This document shows, piece after piece, positions 1 to 12,800 of a stretch of 64,000 nt of DNA. A program made the position numbers and the translations under genes. Every line of letters starts with the position of its first letter. Within the stretch, counting starts at the first letter, position 1. Origin of the DNA: Castor canadensis (taxonomy: Eukaryota; Chordata; Mammalia; Rodentia; Castoridae). The notes under the pieces were generated by a model, which was given only the letters and a program-made list of their open reading frames with translations, made no database searches and was not told the DNA's origin. The stretch spans positions 160,205,583-160,269,582 of the forward strand of contig NC_133390.1 of assembly GCF_047511655.1 (NCBI RefSeq). Reading direction: 5' to 3'.

Positions 1-658
1 ATACACAGAACCTTATCATTGCTGACACCTGCCCTGCTTCTTCCCAGCCTCTCCACCCTGGCAGCTTTCAACACTTGGCAGGTAGATGTATGGTCATCAA
101 AGGGTAGTAGGACATGAGTCCCAAGCTGTAGGTCTCACATAGGCTGAGAGGCAGTAAAGGTCATTTGGGGAGACTTAGCTCATGGTATGACTTTGGGGAA
201 GGTGATAGACTTCTTTGAGTTCTGGTTTCTGACTAGGAAAGTATTCTGGGGAGAAGAGGAAACTGGAACATTCAGTCTCTACCTGGAGCCCTGTCAAGAG
301 TCTACTGCATGGAACAGCCCTGCAGAAACCCCTGGTCACATTTCCCTTCTGTCCCTGACCTCGTGCCTTGACTACGGGACAGGTGCCAGCTCAGCCAAAT
401 CCCTGTGCAGAGAACTCTGCCAGCTGCTGGGGGCTTTGCTTCAGAACTATGGTGCTGGGTGAAGTGCTGGCTGAGTTCACAGGTGGTCTATAGCTTCTGT
501 CAGCATGGGACAAGGACAGGACACAAGGACTGCAGGAAGAAGGATAGAGGAGAGGCTCCTTTTCTGTCTGGATATTCTCCAGGTCAAGTGTCTAAGCACA
601 ACTGTTTACACTCCTGATCCCTCGTCCAGTCTATTATGCAGGCACAAAGAGGTCATAC
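1..658. other. SLA2 intron, no gene or repeat recognised
   Basis: This lies downstream of the SH2 exon in SLA2. I searched the minus strand for the next SLA2 exon (DICCLLKEPC region) and did not find it. Open frames on the plus strand have no family resemblance. Confidence 0.6.
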
Positions 659-808
659 CTGAGTAATGGTCCACCAGGGCCTGGAGTGAGGGGAAGGTGA
701 GGCACGGTGAGATGTACAGCCAGCCATTGTCAAGGCGGTGGATCCTGTAGTGTCTGATCCGATCCCATGATGTGGGGCGGCTGAGTCGGACTGACAGTGA
801 GTAACAGC
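659..808 (-). CDS. SLA2: SLA2 exon: central SH2 domain
   Basis: The acceptor ..CTCAG precedes GC TGT TAC and the donor GTATG follows TAC TCA G. The frame reads [20 protein letters not shown], then [14 protein letters not shown] and LQALVDHYS, typical of the SLAP SH2 beta strands. Length is 150 bp. Confidence 0.96.
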
Positions 809-3800
809 CTGAGGAGAGAGCAGTCCAAAGGTGGTTCTGAGGCTCTGCTGGGACTCAGCCCCACCCTGGTTGGAGGAAGGAAGAAATAAGCAATGGCCAC
901 AGCCCAGGCTTCAGGGAGACAAAGATGCTTTTGTGGTCATAAACGGCAGACTCTGAATAGATAAGGTCTTGTTAGGGCGAGAGATCATCACGCAGCCTCA
1001 GGTCAGGTAGGCACAGGGCAAACGAGCTTTAAATGTTGGCTCTTAGTATAAAGAAGGTGGCAGAAGCGTTAGAATGAAAATGTGCCAAGTAGATGTCAAC
1101 AGAGATAGACAAACAGGAGCTCCTACCCTGCTGGTGGGAGGAGAAACTGTACCAGGTACTTTGGGAAAGTTTAGCTCATATAACCCAGTGAGGGATGGTA
1201 CATACCTTAAAACCCAGCATGCCTTGACATAAGTGAGTAAGAATATTCACAGCACCATTGTTTGCAAATGGCCCATGGGTGCTCAGTGGTAGAATAAGGA
1301 GCTGGGGTGGAGCACAATGGTGGAGTGCACACCTAGCATGCATGAGGCCCTGGGTTCTATCCCCAGCAGCAGGTAGATTATAGAATGGAACACTGTAGCA
1401 GCAAACGATAACCGCTCTACACATAAGCATAAATTAAAGTAACAGGCAGAAGCAAGTTACACAGCATGTGTTCAGCATGATTAAATTTCAGAGCCCGCCA
1501 AGACTGCAGTGTGCTGCACAGGGGTGTTGTACAGCAAAGCTGTGGAGAAAAGCAATGGAGAGAGAGGAACAGTCAAGTGTGCAAGGGGCTTCGGAGGAAT
1601 GGCTATGGAACAGTGTCAAGCTGGCCAGAGTACATGGATGTTAGCTTAATACTAGCTTTTTTTGTCACCCCCCTCCCCACCGACAGTATTGGAGTTTGAA
1701 CTCGGCCTCATGCTTGCCCTTTTTTTAAAAAGAAAAATGTGCCAGGGATTGAACCAGGGCTCGGCACATGCTCCATCACTGAGCTATGTCCACAATCATT
1801 AGTTTCTTAAGCAAATGGGAAGAAGGTGCTGAGTGGAGTAATGGAAACCCACCATCACTGCCATCTCACGCCCTTGGCTATCTAGCTTTTCCATTCCAGT
1901 GTCCATGCTCTGTGAGATGGTAACAGTTATCCCCTCTACAGATGAGAAAACTGCAGCACAGAAGGCCTAAGGAAGAGGCAGTGACCCTGTTACTTAATCT
2001 CCCCATGGAATACCAACAAAGGCAAGAAAGTTTCCCAAACCAAAGGCACTGCTTGGCTTCAGGAAGTATTGGCTTTAGGGCAGAGGTCTAAACACTTCAA
2101 CTAAAAGGCAGGAATTGGAGGCATGGGGAGAAGCTCAGTGGTAGAGTGCTCACCTAGCACGTGCCATGCTCTGGGTTCCTTTCCCAGAGTGTCCAAAACA
2201 CCAAAAATTTCAAACTGGTTTTATAAAGCAAAACCTAATGATGTGATATACACACTTGAAATATTAAAACAGCCTAAAACAAAAAGATATTCCATGCAAA
2301 CAATCACAATTAGAATAGCTATATTAATATCTGACAAAATATATTTCATGATCAAGAATATTACCAGAGATAAAGAGGGACACATCAAAAAGACAGGAAA
2401 ATGTTAAATCCACATATACTCATTACAGACACTCAAAATAAATGAAGTGAAACTGAAGAACTGGCCAGAGAAATTAGACATCCCTAATTCTAATGGGGAA
2501 TTTCAACACTCCTCTCACAGGAATTGATAGACCAGAAAACCAATCAGGATTTAGAAGACTTGAACAATGGAAGCGACGAATTTGACTTCATTGACATAGC
2601 ACCCTGCACCCAACAATACATTCTCTTCTAAGCAAACATGAAATGTTCAAGATAAACTGTAGTCTTTTTTTTATAGTTTTAAAAACAAAAATATAAAAGG
2701 ACTGAAATCATTGAAAGTATATTCTCTGTCCTCAACAGAAATAAATTTGAAAATTAATATCAAAAATATACTTGGGGGTGGGGGGAGGGGGGAGAAATGA
2801 CCCAAACATTGTATGCACATATGAATAAAAATATATATATATACTTGGGGGTAAGCATGTTCAAAGTATGCTGTACACATGTATGGGATTATCACAATGA
2901 ATCCCTTTGTATTATTAATGCATGCTAACTCAAAAATAATTTTTAAAAGATACTTGGTGGTCCAGGCATGGTGTTACAATCTGTAATCCCAGCTGTGTGG
3001 GAGGCAGAGATGGAAGGGTCTTAGTTCAAGAGGGCAAAAAGTTAGACTCAACAAATAAGCTGGATGTGGTGATGCTCCTCTGTGGTCAAGCTATTCAGGA
3101 CGCATAGGTAGGAGAATTTGTAGTCCCAGGTTGTTTAGCCTGGGCAAAAACACAAGACCTTATTTGAAAAACAAACTAAAGCAAAAAACAAAAACAAAAA
3201 AGGCTGAGAGTGTGGCTCAAGTGGTAGAGCACCAGACCCTGAGTTTAATCCACAGTATGACAAAAAATATATATATGTACTTGGACTGCTGGGGGAGTAC
3301 ATGCTTAGCCTGAATGAAGCCCTGGGTTCAGCTCCAAGCACTGAAAGAGGGAGAGAGACAGACAGACAGACAGACTTGGAAATAGCACAGATATCAAAAA
3401 GAAACTACTAGCAAAATTAGAGTATATTTCTTGTGGGTTTTTTTTTTTTTTTTTTTTTGCAGTAGTGGGGTTTGAACTTAGGACATCATGCTTGATAGGA
3501 AGGTGCTTTACTGCTTTAGTCACACCTTCAGCCCTGGAAACTATTTCTAACTAAAATAATAAGCATGTGGCTGGAGATGTAGCCACTGGTAGAGCACTTG
3601 CCTAGTGTGACAGGCCCTGGGTTTGGTTCCCAGCACCACGGAAACAAACCAAAATCTACCACACTTTTAGATCAGTGCTTAAAGGCGCACATGTAGCTTT
3701 AGATGCTTACATCAGAAGAAAAAACTATTTAAGTTTCCACTTTAAGCTAGAAAGAGAAGAAATTTATGTAGAAGGAAGGAAATGAAATAAATGATACAAG

Positions 3801-6800
3801 AAATAGAAAGGAACTAATGAAACCAAATGTTGATACTTTGAGAAGAGCCTCAGCACTGGAGAAAAGCAGGTATGGCGGTGTTATTAATTATTACTGGAGA
3901 TGGTCCTGCTCATGTTTAAAAACCATATTGGTTTCCATCAAAGCAGCACAAACATTTCCTTGCTTAAACTTCCAATGAATTCTTTGGTTGTGTGATACCC
4001 CACTGTCTATGACCTCACATGTTTTAAAGATTTGGTTCCCAGTTTGTCATTATTGGGATGTAATAGAACCTTTAGGAGGAGAGGCTTAGCGGGAGCTCTT
4101 TCAGTCACTGGGGCATGCTCTGAACCACTTCTTCCTCTCTTCTGCTCCCCCAGCCACTTTCACTATAACTGGCCCCCAAAGCAGTGGAGCCAATCGATAA
4201 TGGGCTGAATGAAAACTATAAATCTGCGATTAATAAAATTGATAATCCTCCAAAAAGACTGATCAAGGGAAAAAGAAGAACACATATTACTCTATCAAGA
4301 ATGAAGAGGGTTGGATATGGTGGTGCACACCTGTAATCTTAGTGCTCAGGAGGCTGAGGCAGGAGGATCTCAAATTTGAGGTCAGCCTGAGCTGCATAGC
4401 AAGACCCTGTCTAAAAAAAAAAAGAAAATGAGTGAAGAGGGATATCACTGCAGAACCCACATACATTAAAAGGGCAATATGGGTGAAATATGAGCAACTC
4501 TACACCTGTAAATCCCACAGGTGGATGAAGTGGTCAAATTCCTCAGCAGACACAGATGACCGAAACCGACACAAAGTAACCACCTCTTCCACACTCTCCT
4601 CTCAAGCAAGGGTCCCTGTGATTATAATATTGGGTAGATCTGGATAACTCAAGGTAATGTCCCCACCTCAAAATCCTTCACTTGGGGCTGGGGGTATGGC
4701 TCAGTGGTAGAGTGCTTGCCTAGCACATGCAAAGTCCTGGGTTGAGTCATTAAAAAAATATTTTTTTGAGACAGGGTCTTGCTATGTAGCCCAGGCTAGC
4801 CTCAAACTTTTGATCCTTCCGCCTCAGCCTGTGCTAGGATTACAGGTGGGTACCACCATGTCTAGTGCTACAAATGCTTAATCTTATGTGTACTCTCTTT
4901 TGTAATATAAGGGAACATAGTCACAGGTTCTGAGGGGTTAGGACTTGGACGTTTTGGTGTGGCCATTTTTCTGCCTACAATAGAAGGGTACCTCCTTTCA
5001 ACCTGATACAGAGCATCTGTGAAAAACCTACGCCATGCCTAAAGGGAAAGATTGAATTTTTTCCTTTTTTGGGGGGGGAACAAAGCAATAACACCTCTAC
5101 TCCGTGTTGTGCTAGAGGTCCTAGAAAGTTCAGCAGGAGAGTGAAAGGTATGGATGATTAGAAAACAAATGTAAATCTGTATTTGCAGAGAAGATGAATC
5201 TTCACAAACATCACTAGAACTGAAGAGAGAATTTAACAAGGTGACCCAAAGTCAATATATTTTGAGTATGAAGTCTGTTTTTTCACTTGTTCTCTTTGTC
5301 TGATTCTGAGAGCCCCTTGAACTCTGTACCTTTAAGAAGACTCCCTTCTTGGGCTGGCAGAGTGGTTCAAGAGGTAGAGTGCCTGTTTTGCAAGCATGAA
5401 ACTCTGAGTTCAAACTTCAGTCCCACCAAAAAAAAAAAAGTCTTTTCTTGAGGTGGTTTGTGACCGTGAAAATGTTCTGTGGTTGAGAAAAGGCTGAATA
5501 TCTGAAAATAGGCTCTGGAGGCTAACCAACCAGCTAACTAGTGATCAAGACCACATATCTTTTCCGTGGTTCTTCAGCCACCTGGCTCTGGCCACTGTCA
5601 CTGCAGTTATTAGAGGCAGAAAGGGAGCTACACTAAGGATCTAGCCAGGGGCTCAGAAGAGGCCAGCTCTGCCAACCCCACTGTAAGGACAGCTTACCTG
5701 CCAAGGCCTCCTGCAACTGACCCTGATCTGACCCAGCTGCCTGGTGTACTGAAGTTCCTGCTGCATGCTCTAGCCAGTCCCAAAGAGCTACTGACCTCTC
5801 CCAGTTGCAGGACATCTGCTTTACAACTCAGACTGCCTGGGTCCCAGTCCCACACAGAGCCACTTTCTACTGTGCCCTGCTGTCTATGCTCACTAGCAGT
5901 GTTGCTGGGCACACCATCTGACCTCATGTGTCCATTTCCTCATCTGTAAGGTAGGTGACAATTGTCCTGATCGCTATGAGGATTTAGGTGGTGAGCAGGT
6001 GGAGCGTTGGCAAGGCTGGCATGTAGCCATTACCAGGCCTCTGGTCCTTCGCTCGTGCCATTTGTTTCATGGTAGTATTCTTCCATCGGCAAATCGCACA
6101 CCTTCCTTCTAAGGACAACTCCTTCTAGAACAATCTTCCCTGCCTGGGAGAAACCTCAGTGCTGGGCTTGCCAGACATCAGTGACCCACTTTGCTCTTGT
6201 TTGTCTCTCACCTACCCCCAAACCCAATCATGAGTCCTAGGGATGGCACTGATCTACCTCCTGCCATCTGCCCATCTCTGTAGACAGTGCCACCTGCCAT
6301 CCATCCATCCATCCATCCATCACTAAGCCCCAAACCCTGAAGTCCTCCCTGATTGCTTCCTCTCTTTGTCCTCCCAAAGCTCATGTAATTAAGGCTTGGT
6401 CCCCAATGCAGCAGTGTTCAGAGGTGAGGACTTTGGGAGGTAACTGGATCATGAAGGCTCTGAGCTGAGCAATGGATTAATCCATTTATGGATTCAGAGC
6501 TTAATAGGCTTTGGGAGAGGGTCTTTGTTATAAAAGTCACCCCCCCACACTGCTTTCTGCCTGCCATGAGGTGAGCTGCTTTCCTCCACTCCACCATGTA
6601 CTTTCACCATGCTATGCCACTGTGTCACAGGCCTAAAAGCAGCTGTGCCAAGGGACCATGGACTGAAATCATCCCCTTTAAGTTGATTTCTCTCAGATAT
6701 TTCGTCACAGTGACAGATGTGAGGTATAATGCATATACCTCACATCCAACCTGCCAGAAAGCCCTCTTGGCTACATCAGAGTGCATCCAGAGTCTGACCA

Positions 6801-9800
6801 CGTCTCACCCACATGGAGCCAGTGACAACTTCCCACGTGACTTCATGCTTCCACCTTCCCACCTGCAATCCTCTCTGCAACAGTGGAGGGGTGAGACCAT
6901 GTCACCCCTCTTTAGAACCCTCACTGTTACATTTAAAAGCAATCCAAAGTGCTCACCATTGAAGGGCTCTGCAGGGCCCCCCTTAGATCTGCCCCCGGCA
7001 CCCTGGCCAGGCCTGAGATGCTGCTTCCCATGCATGTTCACTCACAGTCCTCCCCGCCCCATCCTGCTCTGTGGTCTCCTCCTGGCTCCTGCCACTGTGG
7101 ACCCTTTATTTACTGCCCACCTTGACAACGGAACTGCGGCAGGGAGCTCACCTTTCCTACCGAGTCCCTGGGACTTAGAGGGGTGCCTGGTGCTCTTCTA
7201 ATAAATGAATTCATTCTCTGATAAACCCTCAAACAGACATAACTCTAAGCAGTTTTAAGAAATGCTCATCAAGCCGGGCACTGGTGGCTCACACCTGTAA
7301 TCCTAACTACTTGGGAGGCTGAGATCAGGAGGATGGCATTGAAAACCGCATTACAAAAAAAGGGCTGATAGCGTGGCTCAAATGTGAAGCCCTGAGTTCA
7401 GACTCCAGTACCACCAAAAGCAAAGCCTTTTTTCAGGCAGCTGAAAGATGGTAGACATTCAGACGGAGCAAGCCTACCAAAAACAGCTGACCATCTTTCA
7501 AAACAAGAAGAGGGTCTTTCTGGGAAAAACTGGCAAGGGGATGCCAGTTTTATTGCTAGATAAGACAAGAACATCAGTCTGGGCTTTGAGATGCCCAAAG
7601 AGGCTGTCAAAGGCACCTACGTTGACAAGAAATGCCCCTTCACTGGTACCATCTCCCTCTGAGGGTGGATCCTGTCTAATGTGGTGACCAAGATGAAGAT
7701 GCAGAGGACCACTGTCACCCGCTGGGATATCTGCACTATATCCACAAGTACAATTGCTTTGAAAAGTGCCACAAGAACATGTTGGTGCACTTGTCCCCTG
7801 CTTCGGGGACATCCAGATCGGCAGCGCTGTGGGCAAGTGCTGGCCCCTGAGCAAGACAGTGTGCGTCAACACGCTCAAGGTCACCAAGGTCACTGGCACC
7901 AAGAAGCAATTCCAGAAGTTCTGAGCCTGGAGGAAGCCTGCCTATTCCCAAAACGAAATAAACTTACTTCCCCATTTACTTACAAAGAGAAAAAAAAAAA
8001 AAGCCCTCACCATCATTTGCATTCTTATTGCTGTCTGTGGCCACAGATGGTGTTGGATAGAAAAATAGCAAAGAGTAGAGCCCCCATAGCTGGGAGGGGT
8101 CCCAAGAGAGAGTTGCCCAGGACAGATTCTTGAAGACTTGTTAATCACTGCATCATTTGAAGCAAACACGATTTGCTAGCCCTGCTGGCCCTGGGTACAG
8201 AAGGCTTTCCTGGAACCTCTGGAAGGCAGAGTGCTGTAGTACACATGGACCCAGCTGCTTGACCATGGTTCTCCCCAGTCCTAGAACACGACCAGGTAAA
8301 CCAGAGGGACTCTGGAAAGATGGGGCCCTCTTCCCACCCAAGCCTGCTTCTTGGGAGCTCAGGGCCCAGGCCTTACTCCTTGGTCCACACAGGCTCAACA
8401 CCCCTGCAGGATATCATTTCCAGAGCTGCTGCCAGACTACCAGGCCCAAGAAAGTGGACTAGTTATCAGTCAGTCAACGGTTAATGTCGTGCATAATGTA
8501 AGCCTCTCCCTCTCTCTGTGCTGGGGACTGAACCCACGGCCTCCCACATGCTATGCAGGTGCTCTAGCATTGAGCCACACTCCAGCCTGACATTGTCTCC
8601 TTACTACTTTATTCTAGGTTCCCTAGATTAAAACTGTATTTTCAAATTTAAAAGAACAGAAGATCCACCTAGAGAGCTTGTAAAGGAAGCAGATTTCTGT
8701 CCTTTGGCCTCTCTCACCTGATCAGTAAGGTCTGTGGTGGGGCCCAAGAGCTAGCACCGTTGCAAGGTCCAAGCAGCCCAGTGATACTTGTGCACTCAGA
8801 TCTGGGCCCCAACATTCTGTGATGTCATCAGGGACGATAGAACTTTGGTGTTAAACATTTTTTGACCACAAACCACAGAACAAAACTTTACGCTGTGACC
8901 CAGGACACGCTTAGTTATAAATATCTGAAGAGTTTCTTGCATGAGCGTTTGCCTGACCCCAGGTGTGCAGTGTTTCTGCTCAACTCACTATACAAACTAC
9001 TGTCAGTGGGTCTCCACCCTGGTTGCACAGCAGAGTCACCTGGGGGAGTTGTCTCAGATTCCAGAGCCCAGGACACATTCCTGACGATTCCATCAGAAAC
9101 TCTGCAGGTGGGGTGCAGGCATCCAGAAGATCTAAAGCTCCCCCAGGTGACTGTAACAGGCAGCCAAGGTCTCAAGCAGCACTTCTCAAAGTGAGGCAGG
9201 CGCCCAGGCAGCAGTGGAAGGGCAAGTTCACAGGCCCCGCCCATTCTACTGCTAGAGGACAGGGGAGGTAGGGGAGCATTCTGTGCTCAGCAGTCATACA
9301 GGTGATTCTACCGCACCCCCACATTGAGACCAACAGGTCGAGGACTGCTGAACTAAACTGATCTCTTGACCTACTCTTGGGTATAACCTGCAGCATAACA
9401 AGCTAGTCCCAAAAGGACCCTGGGGAGAGATCACAGTGGTGCAGTCTTCCCTTTGTGATGACAGCTGTATACAGACCCATCCCCTTTTGGTGTTGGTTAT
9501 GGGGACCTTAATCCCAGCAATATGTGGATCCTTCCTTATGGCCCTGAAAGATGTTTACGTATCCCTACTGGCTTTCTTCATTATCTCCAGCCAGTTTCCC
9601 TTGTATCTGTGCTTGCTTGGGAAAGGGGTAGCAGAGTCTAGGGCTGGTCGCTAGACTCTTGGGCTGATGAGGCAGCTGAGCACCAAGCACTTCCTGTGGC
9701 TTCTTCCAGCTCACCAGGTCTTCTACAGGGCCCCTGTCCCAGTCAGCACCAGGGCTGTGGTTTCCTGTTTGTAGCTACTGCACTGGGACCTGTTCCCCCA

Positions 9801-12800
9801 CTCCAGTCAGCCTGTAGGGTGAGGGTGCCAATGCTAACTGGAAATTGCAGGAGGGGCCAGGGTGGGGTCTTTCAGTCTCAGGGGGAGACTGAGCTAGAGA
9901 ACTAAGGGCACAGGAGGTCTGCCCTCACTCCTGGGTACCTCCTCCCTAGGCTATCACTTGCAATTCCCACAGTATTGGCCCCTGAGGTCAATAATGAAAT
10001 GAACACTGCTGATCAGAGTAAGTCCCAGTTGCCAAAGTGTTGGCTAATCCTGTCCTCCTCAGGCGTCTCTCCTGAGGCTGCCCTCTCTGGGCATGGGGTC
10101 TGAGTTTACCCACCTCTTCTGGTCTGGCTCTCCCGGACGAGAAATGCCCCTCCGGAGTTGCCAGGCAACAACAGCAGTTCCTCAGCTTTCTCCCGGCTCA
10201 GGCCCTCATACAGCCACCTGGAAAAGGAAGGGAGAGGGACAGGGGTCAGCCTGGGGTTAGCCTGAGATTAGCCTGGGGGTGGGGTGGGCCAAGACTTTAC
10301 TTGAATCCCTCCACCCCTCTTCCTGACCTTGATAAGACCTGTCCTTCCTTGCTTTCTGGGCCTCAAAGTTCTCTCTGTACCATGAAGAGTAGGCCTCAGG
10401 CTCAGAGGTCCCATCCTGCTTTGTTCTCCTGACCCTGGCTTCAGGGGCTTTAGGGGACAGCCTCAGCTTTTTTTTTTTTTTTTTTTTTTGCTTGGAGAAC
10501 TTATTCCTGGGTGGTCTGGGAGGGTTGCTTGAAGTGGTCCAGTCCCCTAGCACTTCTATGAATCCACTCACCTTCTGAAGCCTTTACCTCTCCAAGAACT
10601 GCCCCACCCCATTTTCTTACCTCAAGATGTTTACACAGACTGTGCCCATCTCCTACATGTCCCCTTCAGCATTTGCCACCTCTAGATCCTGGCCACCATC
10701 TAATGCCCGACGATGACACCTCCTCTTTAGACCTTCTCCAGCTCCCCCTGGGCACCCATCTCACAGCTAACCATGCTAGAATTGGCTGTTGTCTGCTCCT
10801 CAGGACAGCAGGACCTGAGCCTTCCTTTCCTTATTCCCCAGCTTTGCTTAGTATGGGACACAAACAAAACAAAAACTCTCCTGGGAGAGACAGCAGGAGG
10901 GTCCCTGAACGTGGGCCTGGGGCATGTACTCACCCATGGGAGACTTTGGCCACGTTCCCACTTGGGATGTTATACTCTCTGCCTGAGACTTCTGACAGCA
11001 CCATCCACCAGTCTCCATCCCTGGGGAGAGAAGGCCAAGGGCCCCACCCTTCAGAAGTGCCAAGGCCCTGGGAACTACTGGATCCTGCAGTTTCCTGTTC
11101 ACATATTTCCCGGGTTTCCTTGTGCCAGCCAATCTAGGACCTATTCAGGCCAGGGCCATGCACATGACAGATGGCATGATCCAAGGCTCCCTTTTACCAG
11201 GCCCTTGGCCCCTTGCCTCTCTCTGTAGGTGTGTCAAGCTATATGAAACTCACCATAGGGTCAGGGTCAGGGTCATGTGTGAGTGCTTCAAAAAAGGCCT
11301 GTCATTTCCTGCTGGTAGGGAAAGGACCCCTTCTCCCATTTGTGCATCTTCAGGAGCCCAGTGCCCATGGACTTACTCAGACACGATGGTCAGTGGCTCC
11401 CCCAGTCTCAGAGACAGCTCAGCCTGCCCGCCTGATGGGAAACTGCCCAGTGCCACGGCTGTGACCTTGCTCCTCTCTGGATGGAGGGACAGAGATAGTC
11501 ACTCTCTTGGGCACTCTTCCCTTCAGATGTGAGGTCCAAAGCAGTCTGGCCTGGGCCTGGCCCAGATTTGCCCTTCCACAGATGCACTGCAGACAGGCTA
11601 CCCTGGAACCTGAAGTCTGTCTAGCAGGCTCTGTAGGTCCCAGGGGAGCCAGACAGCTCTCGGGATCCCCAAGGAGGGCTGAAGCTCATGTGGCAAGAGG
11701 AATGGGGCTCCTGGCTATGATCCCCTCTTATGTACAGTTCTTTACAGGGATTTCCATGAGAAGATTCTGTGCTCAGAAACAAACCCAACAGCCCTGGGGC
11801 TCCAGTGGTGGAGCACTTGCCTAGTGTTGCAAGACCTTGGGTTCAAACCACAGTACCACAAAGCAAACAAACAAAAACAAACCTACAGCTAGCTCTAAGC
11901 TGGTATGTTTGTGGCCCTCTCAGCTTCTGTGAGGTACTGGTGGATGACGAGTGGGCTCATAGGCTCTTGGGCTGGGGAAGGAACTCAGGAAAGGTTTGCT
12001 GTGGGCCTGGGTCCACAGTGATGAGTGGCACTAGGGTAGACGTGGACAAGTACCAGCGCTGAGCATGCACTGTTGAAAGACAGGATAGCAGGCTCCAGAG
12101 GCTGAGGGTGATGTTCCTTTCCTGTCACACCCCTCATTCCTGGCCTGGCTTCTAGTGGAGCCAAGTCCAGCCTGCTGGAGGGGCTGTGAGATCAAGGACA
12201 TGAATGGCTTTGTAACTCTAGAGGTGGAAAGTGGCTTTCCTGCAGCTTCTGTCCAAGGCAGCCAAGAAGAGGTGCCACCCCAGGCCCTGTTTCTGGCCCA
12301 GAGTGGATGCCCCAGTGATGTGTGTGGCACAGTCAAGGTCCAGGCTTCCACCTTGCCATGGCACCTGTGTGTCAGACCCTGCTGGGTCTCCATGCCTCAT
12401 CTTACTCAGCCCTTACTGCTGCCCCAAGGTGGTCTTCCCTGGGCATCTACACTGTGTAGTGAGTCTCAAGACTCTGATGAGCGAGGCTGTCACAGGAAGT
12501 GAGTGACAAATTCCACTCCATACCACCCTGTCTTATAGGCTCAGGATGGAGGGCCAGGGCTGAGCAGCAGCAGCCCCTCTCTGGAAGTGCTCCGACTCTG
12601 GGAGACTGAGTCAGATGGGGGAAGGACTAGCCTGGGTCACAGAGCCAGAGAGAGACTAAGGCCCCAGCCACACCAGGAATAGTCCTGAGATTAGGTCAAG
12701 GGCAAACACAACAAGGGGATTGGACTTTGAGCACATGATAAAAGCGAGAGTACACAAGGGAGGGCTGAGGATAGGTAAGACGCCTAAAAAACTAGCTAGC

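Noticed and set aside
6596-7198. 201-codon open frame, longest in the window
   Set aside because: It runs across a MaLR LTR end and an L2 remnant, is proline/serine-rich without a family match, and has no splice or codon support.
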